In this document: positions 17,440 to 26,689 of the stretch, piece after piece
Numbering within the stretch: position 1 is the stretch's first letter
How the letters are laid out: every line of letters starts with the position of its first letter
Assembly (NCBI RefSeq): GCF_000002875.2
Contig: NC_009413.2
Location: 873,823 to 937,822 of the forward strand
Origin: Leishmania infantum JPCM5
Taxonomy: Eukaryota > Euglenozoa > Kinetoplastea > Trypanosomatida > Trypanosomatidae
DNA: 64,000 nucleotides
Reading direction: 5' to 3'
Position numbers and translations under genes: made by a program
The notes under the pieces: model-generated
Database searches by the model: none
The model's input: only the letters and a program-made list of their open reading frames with translations
Told to the model about the DNA's origin: nothing

Positions 17440-20085
17440 TCATTTGTGCTTCTTGGTCGTGTCCTTCTCAGGTGACGGCGTACACAGGGTGCACCGTGGC
17501 GACACGCAGTTGGTCAGAAGATGGGGCCCGAGAATGTCTGTCATTTTCGGTAAGTACTCAATCCTGCCGCGCAGCACCAACGAGACTACCTTTGCCGGCC
17601 ACAGGCGGGTCATACTGATGTCCACAACAACGAAGAAATCAGTCAGCATAGCAGATAGTGGGAGCGGCAGCGCCTCCACTGTCACCTCAACCGTGTGGGA
17701 GGCGAGCTCCTCCTCGTCGTGACCTGGGCGGCTGCCACAGCCGAGGAATCGACGCACACTGGTGATGACAGGATTCGAGAGCGCCACCCCGCCACTTAGA
17801 CGATGCCGTGCACACAGCCAGTAGACGATCGGGTGGATAGGCACATGCAGCGAGAGGTAGGCAATAGACTCAAGGCACGTCTCCATGTACCAAATTGTTG
17901 CCAGCACAAAGGAAAAGTACAGGTAGTACACGGCCAGCGTTGGAAACAGAAAGATGATGATGACGAAGAGAAATGTAGCGGCCAGCATCTGATCCACCTG
18001 AAAATGGTAAATGTCGTACCGCTTGCGCAGGGGGTTGTACTTGACACCGTAGAACTGGCGGAAGAGGTTTGTCAGCAGAACGCGGGCGAAGCAGTATGGC
18101 AGCGCAATGGCGTGGTGAAGGAAGCGCAGGTGGAGCGAGACGAGCCCCGTCACGTCCGAGACGAGGGCAGCGGCGGTGCTGCATCCCAGAAGACAGAAGA
18201 TGCGCAGGTGAAATGCCATGCTGACCCACTCGTACACCGCTTGGCGTTGATCCTCGGATGCTGGGGAAAACCACGTTGACGCCGCCGCCGTACTGACGGC
18301 GGCGACTGTGCTGCACACGTTCCCCTCCACCGCCACCGAGGCCGCTTGGAAGGACACAAGGCTCGGCAGCGTGGCAGGAGACCATCTCAGCAGCGCATCC
18401 CACACCTCCAGCACGCACTTGGCGAAGAAGCAGAGGGCCATGTTCAGGTCCTCGTTCACCTTTAGCCCAGCGGGGTAGCCGTCGAACCAGTCCATGTAGG
18501 ACGCGTGCACCTCATACAGCCAGTGACGCGTCATGTACTGCGAGGCAGCATAGAGGGAAGGGCCACAGGCTGACAAGCACAGGTAGACAAGCACTCCGAG
18601 AACCAGGTCCACTGCGCAGCGCGAGACGTAGCCAAAGATGCAGACATAGCGGTGATTGATGGAGGACGAGACTTGGTGCGGCAGCACCGGATGGAGGCCG
18701 CAGGAGTCGTTGGCGAAACTGACGGCGCACAAAAAGTGTGCGAACTCGGAGGTTCGATAGAGCAGCACCTCCGCTGTCCTGCTGAAACGCAGGAGCTTCA
18801 AGAGACCCACCACGTAGGTGGAGATGAAGTCGACAGCGTACTTGAGCACCCCCGTCAGCGGCTCCTCGGTGTCCTCCTTGACGTAGTTGTACAATTGCTC
18901 CTTCTGCATGACGCGGCGCACATGCCGGCCAGCGCGCATCGTCGCCAAAAAGACGCTCATCTCTGCCCTGTCCGTGGTCGAGGTAAAGTCGAGGCGAGGC
19001 GGCACGCCCGCCGGCGGCGGCAGCGCAATGCTGTGGGATGGGGCCGGCGTACTCTGCGCGAGGAGCTTCTCGAACTGCAACGCCGACTGCCCCCTCCCCC
19101 TCCGATCGTTGCTGTCCAGTTGGTCCATTTCCGAGTCACTGAGCGTCATCACGCCGATCGGCGCTGCCGTCGCGCTGCCGTCGCCCTCCGAGAGCGACAT
19201 GCTCTCCTCCTGGGTTACTGGCAGTCGGTCGCGCAGGGAGCTGTTCCGATGCAACTCAGTGGTAACGGACGCGTCCTGTGCGGAGCTGCTGGCCTGAACG
19301 GTGAAACTCGGGTTGGCATTGAAGGACGTCCCCCAGCGCTTGTCTGCCAGCACACTCGACTGTTCCCCCGTGTCGCGGTCGGAGAAGCAGCTGTCCTCGG
19401 CGGCCAGTGTGATGGAGTCGTTCACGACGCTCGTGTAGCACCGGCGCTGCTGGTGTCGCTTGAGTACGCGCGGCTCCGCCTCTTTGCGCATGACCTGCGG
19501 GAGCAGAACACCCTCCAGATTCGAGTTCGCGCCTGGTGCGCACACCGGCGCGACGCCGCTCTGCAGCTGTCGCACGCCTGACACCCCGTAGAGCGCTGTG
19601 GCCGAAAAGATGGTGGGGCGAATGGAAAGCGCCTTTGACGGATCACACCGCACGACATGCAGCTGGCAGGGCTGCACGCGCGCGCCGCAGCACCACAGCT
19701 CCGCCAGCACTGGCCCCTCAAGGAGCTCCAGCCAGAGATAGCTGCCCTTGCGTGCGCCGCGGATGTCTTCCTCCTGCGTGACGGAGCAGAAGTTACAGCT
19801 GCTAGGGGCGCTGTTGGGCCGCACGCAGCCGAGGATGTTGAGGTTACTGTACGGTATCTCCGGCATGTGCCCCTTGTAGTTTTGCAGGACACACCTGATT
19901 TGCTGCAACTCCGCCTTCGCCTCCAGCAACGTGCAGTTGCTCAGAAACCAGGTCACGATGATGTACAGGCTGCGGTCATTCCACCCCACCACCCACGCAA
20001 TAGAGTCGTTCGGGCCCAGGATCTGCATGGCGGCCGAGAGTGGCCATACCAGCATGCAGATTTCGGTTGTGCTGGAGAGCGGCAT
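17440..20085 (-). CDS. GPI1: GPI1/PIG-Q subunit of GPI N-acetylglucosaminyltransferase, 881 aa
   Basis: The C-terminal region (about 640-800) matches the GPI1/PIG-Q family. The signature FRQFYGVKYNPLRKRYDIY, followed by VDQMLAATFLFVIIIFLFPT and YYLYFSFVLATIWYMETCLE, corresponds to the conserved 'G-K-K-W-N-x-L-R-x-R-x-D...D-Q-L-L' core and the membrane helices after it. Several more hydrophobic segments lie at about 440-560. The N-terminal domain (residues 1-180) is Cys-containing, and residues about 230-390 are Ser/Thr-rich and probably disordered, making the protein longer than yeast or human orthologues. The complex makes GlcNAc-PI on the cytoplasmic face of the ER, the first step of GPI anchors. 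The ATG at 20085 is clear. Confidence 0.9.
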   Translation of the reverse strand: MPLSSTTEICMLVWPLSAAMQILGPNDSIAWVVGWNDRSLYIIVTWFLSNCTLLEAKAELQQIRCVLQNYKGHMPEIPYSNLNILGCVRPNSAPSSCNFCSVTQEEDIRGARKGSYLWLELLEGPVLAELWCCGARVQPCQLHVVRCDPSKALSIRPTIFSATALYGVSGVRQLQSGVAPVCAPGANSNLEGVLLPQVMRKEAEPRVLKRHQQRRCYTSVVNDSITLAAEDSCFSDRDTGEQSSVLADKRWGTSFNANPSFTVQASSSAQDASVTTELHRNSSLRDRLPVTQEESMSLSEGDGSATAAPIGVMTLSDSEMDQLDSNDRRGRGQSALQFEKLLAQSTPAPSHSIALPPPAGVPPRLDFTSTTDRAEMSVFLATMRAGRHVRRVMQKEQLYNYVKEDTEEPLTGVLKYAVDFISTYVVGLLKLLRFSRTAEVLLYRTSEFAHFLCAVSFANDSCGLHPVLPHQVSSSINHRYVCIFGYVSRCAVDLVLGVLVYLCLSACGPSLYAASQYMTRHWLYEVHASYMDWFDGYPAGLKVNEDLNMALCFFAKCVLEVWDALLRWSPATLPSLVSFQAASVAVEGNVCSTVAAVSTAAASTWFSPASEDQRQAVYEWVSMAFHLRIFCLLGCSTAAALVSDVTGLVSLHLRFLHHAIALPYCFARVLLTNLFRQFYGVKYNPLRKRYDIYHFQVDQMLAATFLFVIIIFLFPTLAVYYLYFSFVLATIWYMETCLESIAYLSLHVPIHPIVYWLCARHRLSGGVALSNPVITSVRRFLGCGSRPGHDEEELASHTVEVTVEALPLPLSAMLTDFFVVVDISMTRLWPAKVVSLVLRGRIEYLPKMTDILGPHLLTNCVSPRCTLCTPSPEKDTTKKHK

Positions 20086-20937
20086 AATTCAGCCAACTTC
20101 GTTTTCTTCCGATCGGCGCGTGCGTGTACGTGCGGGTTTGCGAGTGCACGTAGAAGGGTCGCTAAGCAATCTGTGTACGACTTCGCTGCCTAGTGCGAAA
20201 GAGGGAGGTGGGAAGAGGTACACGACTGGGTAAACAAGAGTGAAGAGCACGAAGGACGACCAGCGAAGCCGAGCAAGGCGGCGCAAGGGATGCGATGGGT
20301 TACACGGGAGAACAAGCCGGAAAGCGGGGCGGGTAGGTGAGAAGGAGGGGTGAGAAAAATTGAGAGAATACACAGCTGACGGTGCGCTTCATGGCAGCGA
20401 ACGACAAATACGAAAGAATAGCGACACGATGCGCCAGCCCGTGCAACGGCAAAGGATCGAAGACAGAGCACACAAGACTGTTCATGTACGTCTCAGACTT
20501 CCCGTGCGTGTCGCCTGCGGCTGAGGGGTTGCGCAGTGAAGATCTGCTCGAACGCTGCCACGCCAAGGTGAACAGAAACGTGTGGCCACTGCCATACGTT
20601 CGGACCTTTCACGTCCGCTTTACCGTTTTTTAGATCTTTTAAAGCATAATCCCCTGCTCTGCGCGGCACGTTCTCCATGCCAGCATTCGTTTCCGTCCTC
20701 CTTTGCCCTACTCCCCATCTCTACTTGTTCTCGTAGAACCGCGCTTCTGCAAGCATCGCAATGGATGCGCAGTGGATGGGGCAGAGGGCGGGGGTGAAGA
20801 GGTGCGGAGGGTACGCGCATGGGGGGGGGAGGGCGGGTGTGTGCAGGATGAGTCATCAAGCCAAAACGGCGCACACACAGACGAGGGAGAGGCGAAACTG
20901 CTCAAAGACAGCAGAAGAGCTGCACACGGGTGCTCAA
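20086..20937. other. Intergenic spacer
   Basis: About 850 bp, including a G-run near 20821-20829. It holds the GPI1 leader and the 3' UTR of the coiled-coil gene. No gene seen. Confidence 0.6.
20190..20218 (-). promoter_or_regulatory. Candidate trans-splice signal for GPI1
   Basis: A pyrimidine tract on the minus strand (about 20196-20218) is followed by AG at 20191-20190. The leader would be about 104 nt with no upstream ATG. Confidence 0.4.
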
Positions 20938-23900
20938 CTATTCCTCCTCAAAGCCAAAGCCGGAGTAGAACGGGTTGTCATCATAAACCGGTCGGTTTGA
21001 CGGCTCGGTCGGAAACACGGACGGAGGCGGGTAATGCGAGAAAAGGTCACTGGCTGCGGTGTCAAAAACGGGCGGTCGCTGCCCCGCCTCAACGTGTCCG
21101 AGGATGTACTCGCCAAGGATACTGGGCTGCTGCTGCTGCTGGTGCGCGTGCGGGCCCGGCCACTGCTGCACCTCACGCTGCGCATTCTTCGAGGGACGCT
21201 TCCTGCTCTTCTTCTTGCCCTTCACTTCCACTTGCCGCACCACTTCTGTCAACTCGTTGGTGCCCGCCGCGGTAGTGCAACGTGGCGCCTCGTCTACGCG
21301 ATCTTGTGTAGTGCGTTCGTCCTTTCTCGATTGCGCATTGTCTTGCTTTTCCTCGAGGATCTCCTCACCGGCGTCGTGCTCGCCCACAGCCTCCTCGCCC
21401 TCGGCGCCGGCGTCATCGCGCACTTGCAGCGGATGAGCTTCCTTATCTGCCCCTTCCTCATTCGGTCGCTTCGCGGTAAAAGCGAGGGCATCGCCGTCGC
21501 GCTCTTCCGGCTCGCTTTCCGCGGCGACCTCCTCCGCCGGCTCATCGCCAAACTGCTGCCCCTGTTCGTCACCACCTTCGGCGGCATCTGCGCCTGCTTC
21601 CGCCTCCTCTTCCCTCGTGTTCTCGAGCCCCTCGGCTTCGTCATCTCGCTTCGCTGACGCGACCTCGGACTTTGCTGCACCTCCGCCCACTTCCCGATCC
21701 CTCTCAGCCGTCTCCGCCTTCGCGTCTGTCGTCACTTCGGGAGGAGAGTCGGAGGCCTCTTGCTTTATGTCAACGCTGTCCTCATCCTTGATCGCGCCAT
21801 CACCTGCACCGTCGGCGTTCACCGCCTGATGCTGCCCGGGATCATCTAGTAGGAGGGATTTCCACGCAACCGATTCAGCCTTCCTTACCTCGCAACGGTC
21901 GAGCGTCTCTGTGGTAGACAAATCCTTCTGTTTCTGCAGCTGAGCCACCTGCGCTTGCAACGCTTCCACCTCGAGCCGCGCCTGCTGCATGGCAGCCGCC
22001 AGCGCGTACCGCTCCGTTGTCGTGGTGTCGGTCAGCAACTTGCGTTGCTGCTGGATTTGGGCAGCGAGAGAAGCGGCACTGCTGTTGCGCGCGGTGCATT
22101 CGGCCGCGCGCTCCTGCAGCGCCTTGGCCTTGGCGAGGGCCTTCTCTAGCAGAGACGGCACCTCTGCCATCGAATACTGAGCGTACTGATCCAGCTTCGC
22201 CTGCGTCTCTGTGAATTTCGCCCGAACCTCCGCAGTCTCGGCTACAAGGCTATTCTTCCATTCGGCAGAGAGCGCGCTGATGGTACCCTGAATCGCATCC
22301 ACGCGCAGCGGCAACTGTGGGACGCGCACCTGCGATAGAAGTCGATCTTTGCCGACGGCATCGCTTTCACGCTCGTCATCCTCGGCGCACGTTAGCAGCT
22401 GCATAGCGCTTTCCAGTTCTGGTGTGGTGCTTGTGACGGGTACGTCGGCGCTGCTCGCGTCTCCGCGCTGGCATTCCGACTCACCCGCTTCGTCACAGAG
22501 CTGCAGAAGCCGGATCAGTAGAGCAACATCCCGCTTCTCGCGCTCGAGAGGCGCCATGCACCTGTGGTGTACCTGCGCAAGTGCGGCATTTATCGCCTCG
22601 ACGATGGTTGCCTGGGAGGCGTGCAAGCTGTCGAGCAGCTGCTGCTCCTGCAGCAGGAGAGGAGCGGTGCGCGGGTTGTGCAAGTTGGCATCGTCGCTGC
22701 GTGTGTCGCTCGACAAGGGCTCCGCGGCATCCGCATCCATGCACCGGCGCAGGAGCAACTCAGCAGTGCGGCACCAGGCATCTTCGCTGGAATGGGCACA
22801 CACTTCCGCTTCCACCACAACATCCTGCGTTCTCTGCCAATGTTTCGCGTTTTCGGCGAGAAGAGAGACAAGCGAGTTGGCGCGCGTCTGCACCGCCTCC
22901 AGCATAGAGAGAACCTGGACACGGGTGGCCAGCGAAGCCGCAGGCACGGATGAGTGAGAGCGCGGTAACGGCGCGAGCCCATCGCCTTCATCCTGCGCTT
23001 TACCTTCGTCGTCTACATCTTCGTGTGGGTCACTAATGTCGCCCCTGGCAGCGTCGTCTCGCTCGTCCGGTGGCTTCGGCGTGGATGCCACAAACGCGAT
23101 AAGGCGCGCCAGGCCGTTATAACTTGCACGACGGAGATTATCCACCAGCACCGCCTCCAGCGTGCGCGAGTTCCCTCTGGTATCTGCCGTGGCTGCCAGC
23201 GAAGCGATTGCGGTGGCCTCAGTCTGCGAGACCCACGCTGCGCCGAGGACGCGACGCGCGCACTTTTTCAGGTACAGAAGCTCTCTCAGCAAGCGGTCAC
23301 GCAGCCCTTCGTGCCGCGCGCACGTGTCTGCGACGGCTTTCATCTTTTCCGGTGTCACCTCGTGTGGCGGTGAGGTGAAGATGCACGACGGCTGTGGCAC
23401 AGGAGCAGAACAAGACGCAGTGGCGGCACGGCCAGCGCCAGTTACGGCCCTCTCCGCGTTACGCAGGACGGCCAGTGTCAACGCGGTTTGTAACTCTTGC
23501 CGGCGGCGCAGCAAGATCTTCCGCAGTCCCATCGCCCGCATCTCAGCTAGGGTCACAGGCGAGTACAAGTCTCGCAGCTCGAGCGCTTGCTGCGCGTGTG
23601 CCGCGAAGAGGCTCCACTCCAGCGCGTGCACACGACGCTGCCGCAAATCTGCTTCGGTCTGCAGTGCGGCTTCTGTGAGAGCCTGCAATTCCTGCAGTAA
23701 GCATTGGCACCGGCGTCCCACCTCCGTCAGCGCTGTGGCAACTACGGACATGTTGGTGCAGCACTCTGGATCACGGAAGAGCGTGTGCACCTTCGCCAGA
23801 GTTCCACCGAGGGTGGTCAGGCCGTTCGTTTGCCTTTGCCACATGTCGTTCAGAGGAGACGCAGCGAGTGGGGAAGCGGTCAAAGGACGCGTACAGTCGG

Positions 23901-24801
23901 GCTCCTCCTGTCTTTGCCCCGCAGCGGTGGCCGACACCGCGTCAGCGAGGCCTGCGTCCTCGTGTAGGCGGTACAAAAGTTCCTCGGTTTCCGCCGTCCA
24001 TCTCTCCTGATGCTCCGCCTCAGCACGCATCCATCGTGCGTGGGAGCGCAGCAGCCCCGCCGCTTCGGTGCAGCGGCGATACTGCAGCTGAGCATGCTCC
24101 ATGCGATGAGCCAAACATGCTAGTCGAGCTTCTGTCGCCACATCCGCCGTGAGGTCTTCGGCACTCGGCCAAGCGCCGGCGGAAGAGATAGTCATCTGCT
24201 TTTCAGAATCCGCGCTTGCGTTAGTGGAGGCCGTAGCGCCACCACTAGCATGCAGACACGACGCGCCCCGTGCCTGTGACGCCAGATAGGCCTGCTGCTG
24301 TGCTGCCACCTCCGTCATCAGCTTTGTCTCCCGCTGTGCCATGCGCAACGCGAAGCCGCCTTGGCGAGCTCGCTGCTGCTCCTGCGCCTCCATTTCCGCC
24401 ACACGAAAGAGTAAGCTGCGGTACTCGGCTGCGTAGGCACCATCGTCGCCGTCGCCACTGTTGCTGTCGTCATCGTCGTCAGCCTCGTCCACTGCCTCTT
24501 CATTGTCGGCCTCCGGTGCTGTAAGCTGTACCTCAGCGGCCCGTGTTGCGGACGTCTTCGCCATGGCGTGCTCAAGGAAGTTCTCACGGCGTAGCGATCC
24601 CTGCTCGTTGGTCGCTGCAGTCTCTGCCTCGTACTGGACTTGGCCATCCGCTGGCTCGGAGGTCAAGAGGGCTGTTGTGGCAGGCGCTACGGAGACTGGC
24701 TGTCGGCTGGCGGGCTGCTGCGGCTGCGCCGAGTCCGCCGGGGTCAGAGAGGCAAGCACCTCTTCGTCTTCCGCGAGGGGATTCCTATATACGCTATCCA
24801 T
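20938..24801 (-). CDS. Large acidic coiled-coil protein, 1287 aa, function unknown
   Basis: This is a continuous frame from ATG 24801 (MDSVYRNPLAEDEEVL). An acidic Asp/Ser-rich stretch near 110-125 is followed by long Ala/Gln/Glu/Leu-rich helices, consistent with coiled coil over much of 125-970. The clearest heptads are near 890-975 (for example AMQQARLEVEALQAQVAQLQ). Residues about 1000-1180 are extremely Glu/Asp/Ala-rich, then a basic patch (KGKKKSRKRPSK), a Gln run and a Pro/aromatic tail ending DDNPFYSGFGFEEE. There is no catalytic motif, signal peptide or membrane segment. The design is that of a cytoskeletal or scaffold protein (flagellar, basal-body or nuclear), but I do not recognise it. 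Confidence 0.85.
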   Translation of the reverse strand: MDSVYRNPLAEDEEVLASLTPADSAQPQQPASRQPVSVAPATTALLTSEPADGQVQYEAETAATNEQGSLRRENFLEHAMAKTSATRAAEVQLTAPEADNEEAVDEADDDDDSNSGDGDDGAYAAEYRSLLFRVAEMEAQEQQRARQGGFALRMAQRETKLMTEVAAQQQAYLASQARGASCLHASGGATASTNASADSEKQMTISSAGAWPSAEDLTADVATEARLACLAHRMEHAQLQYRRCTEAAGLLRSHARWMRAEAEHQERWTAETEELLYRLHEDAGLADAVSATAAGQRQEEPDCTRPLTASPLAASPLNDMWQRQTNGLTTLGGTLAKVHTLFRDPECCTNMSVVATALTEVGRRCQCLLQELQALTEAALQTEADLRQRRVHALEWSLFAAHAQQALELRDLYSPVTLAEMRAMGLRKILLRRRQELQTALTLAVLRNAERAVTGAGRAATASCSAPVPQPSCIFTSPPHEVTPEKMKAVADTCARHEGLRDRLLRELLYLKKCARRVLGAAWVSQTEATAIASLAATADTRGNSRTLEAVLVDNLRRASYNGLARLIAFVASTPKPPDERDDAARGDISDPHEDVDDEGKAQDEGDGLAPLPRSHSSVPAASLATRVQVLSMLEAVQTRANSLVSLLAENAKHWQRTQDVVVEAEVCAHSSEDAWCRTAELLLRRCMDADAAEPLSSDTRSDDANLHNPRTAPLLLQEQQLLDSLHASQATIVEAINAALAQVHHRCMAPLEREKRDVALLIRLLQLCDEAGESECQRGDASSADVPVTSTTPELESAMQLLTCAEDDERESDAVGKDRLLSQVRVPQLPLRVDAIQGTISALSAEWKNSLVAETAEVRAKFTETQAKLDQYAQYSMAEVPSLLEKALAKAKALQERAAECTARNSSAASLAAQIQQQRKLLTDTTTTERYALAAAMQQARLEVEALQAQVAQLQKQKDLSTTETLDRCEVRKAESVAWKSLLLDDPGQHQAVNADGAGDGAIKDEDSVDIKQEASDSPPEVTTDAKAETAERDREVGGGAAKSEVASAKRDDEAEGLENTREEEAEAGADAAEGGDEQGQQFGDEPAEEVAAESEPEERDGDALAFTAKRPNEEGADKEAHPLQVRDDAGAEGEEAVGEHDAGEEILEEKQDNAQSRKDERTTQDRVDEAPRCTTAAGTNELTEVVRQVEVKGKKKSRKRPSKNAQREVQQWPGPHAHQQQQQPSILGEYILGHVEAGQRPPVFDTAASDLFSHYPPPSVFPTEPSNRPVYDDNPFYSGFGFEEE

Positions 24802-24995
24802 CTCCTCCCAAGCGTCTGTCGCCCGTCAGCCAGGGCAGACTTTCGGGCGCTTTGCGGAGGTGCCGAGGAGGTTCCCTCGCCCCTCGACCGAATCAGCCAA
24901 GCGCACTCACACGCACGTGTCAATGACGCCCTGTCCGCACAGCAAGCGCCTGTCTGTATCTGTGTCTGTGTCTGTGTCGGTCTGTGGGCATGACA

Positions 24996-25026
24996 CTGAT
25001 GCAGAAAAGAGAAACAAGGAAACAAT
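24996..25026 (-). promoter_or_regulatory. Candidate trans-splice signal for the acidic coiled-coil gene
   Basis: The minus strand has a pyrimidine tract (about 25002-25026) followed by AG at 24997-24996. The leader of about 194 nt would contain one upstream ATG at 24991. Confidence 0.4.
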
Positions 25027-25299
25027 ATGGCGGAGTGGTGAAAAGAGCGCCGAGATGACGTGCCTAACGGCGTATTTTGGTGTCTTCGCATCATACGGGG
25101 AGATGATGGCGATCGCCGAAAGCCAAGGGCATGGAGACAGAGCATCTGTACGGGTACCCGGCCCCACATCCTACTAATAGAAGGCAAGGCAGGGCAGCGG
25201 TCGAGCTCGAGAGACACCGAACAACAGCGCTTCCCACCGCATCTCCATGTTCTTTCGAGCACGGATGAATGCCTGGACAACACACTTTTTTCTTTGTGT

Positions 25300-25895
25300 C
25301 CACCCTCTCTGCCATACAACATGAGTTGCACGCCACTCCACCCGCCCCCAGCCTGCCACAGACCCCACCGCGTGGTGCGAAGCAGCCGTGGACACACGCG
25401 CTAGAGAGTGCGCCGACTCCGTCATCGGAGCACGGCCCCCTGCGCCAGGCTCCACCCATCACCGCCGCTTAGCCGGTCGCCTCGCAGCCGCGCCACCCAT
25501 TGTGCTGGTCGCCACCCAGTGCATCTCCTCGCGGTCGCGCAGACTGTGCCTCCACCAGCAGGCAGTGCGGGGGCCGTGTGGGATACGTTCGAGTCACGCG
25601 GACACGTCGCCTATCGCGTGGATGGCAGAAGCGTGCGCACCGTCGCTGGCCTCTCCAGCGCAACAATGTCCACAGTCTGACCGCCGGCATGCGTGGCGGT
25701 ACATCGCTCTGACCCTCCCGCCCTCCGCCATGTCCGAGGTGCGTGAAGTTTTCACCACCTGAAGTGGCTCGGCGTTGGCAGGGATAGGGGGTGGGGGCTG
25801 CATAGCTTCCCCCACACAGAGCGTGGGGAGGGGGAGAGGGGTGCACTGCGCCCTGCGATGCCACGCGCGGAGAGGGGTGTCCGCCCCCGTCACCA
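25300..25895 (-). mobile_element. SIDER2-like retroposon, copy 1
   Basis: About 0.6 kb, nearly identical to the copies at 51674 and 56421. Shared sequence runs from CCACCCTCTCTGCCATACAA to GCGCGGAGAGGGGTGT; flanks differ. On the minus strand it ends in a short A-rich stretch (about 25275-25300 on the complement), fitting a 3' tail, so it lies in sense orientation with the genes. Size, location in an intergenic transcript region and copy number fit the Leishmania SIDER2 family. I assign it by these properties, not by comparison with a consensus. It falls in the presumed 3' UTR of the gene at 29206-31443, or in a spacer preceding the coiled-coil gene. Confidence 0.7.
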
Positions 25896-26689
25896 ATTAA
25901 GCCAGGAGCGAAACCAGAAAACAAGAGAGAGGCATATAAAGCTGACGCGATCCGCGCAACAGCGAACGCTGAAAAAGATCGTTTTCCCGTGGTCACCAGC
26001 CCGTACAAACAAAAAGGAAGACGCGCACAACAGGGAAAGACAACGCATACACCCATGCAACAGCTTGGAAACGCACGCGCGCACATCCAGGAAGGAGCGG
26101 TGGCTGTAGTGAAAGTGGTGGGAAATAAAACAGCAGAGCAGAGCTAAGGGCAGAACAGACCCTCCTCTCACCATCTTTTCCATCCCCAAAGAAGGCGAAG
26201 ACGCCACAGTCTGTGCGCAGGTGTGTAGCACACGCTAAACAACAACGTATGCGAACGGCAGGAAAGATAGTAAAACGGCGAGGCCACACAACGACGAAAC
26301 CGACGAGAGGGCGAGAGAGACGCACACATGGACAACCGTGAGCGCGCAAGCTAAAGGAAGAAGGGCACCAAAACAGAACACAAAGGACACGCGAAATGAG
26401 GAAGGGAAAAGTACAGCTAACAAAAAACCAGGCAAACACCGTACTGAAACCAATCTTTTTAAAGACAGAGACAGAGAAAGAGGGGGGGGGGTAGGAAAGA
26501 CACTCTCTGAGAAAAATGCACACGCACAAGCGCGAACAGACGAGTAGCGCGAGAGTAAGCCAGCCGGCGTGCAGAGAGAGAAAGAAAAGAAATGAAGAGA
26601 TGAAGCCAAAAGCAAAGCAGAACAACAACAGAAAAGAATGCAGCCAAACATATTGCCCTTTCTCGCGCGCCAGCACGTCCTTCTATCGC

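Noticed and set aside
18652..19581. 309-aa plus-strand frame
   Set aside because: Antisense shadow of GPI1.
25588..25600. GTTCGAGTC in the SIDER2-like repeat as a tRNA/Pol III B-box
   Set aside because: The flanking bases do not match the consensus, no A-box lies at a suitable distance and no cloverleaf can be drawn.
25388..25762. 124-aa plus-strand frame conserved in all three SIDER2-like copies (also 51762-52136 and 56509-56883)
   Set aside because: It starts at GTG with no ATG, lies antisense to the transcript and to the element, and is shared only because the copies are nearly identical.
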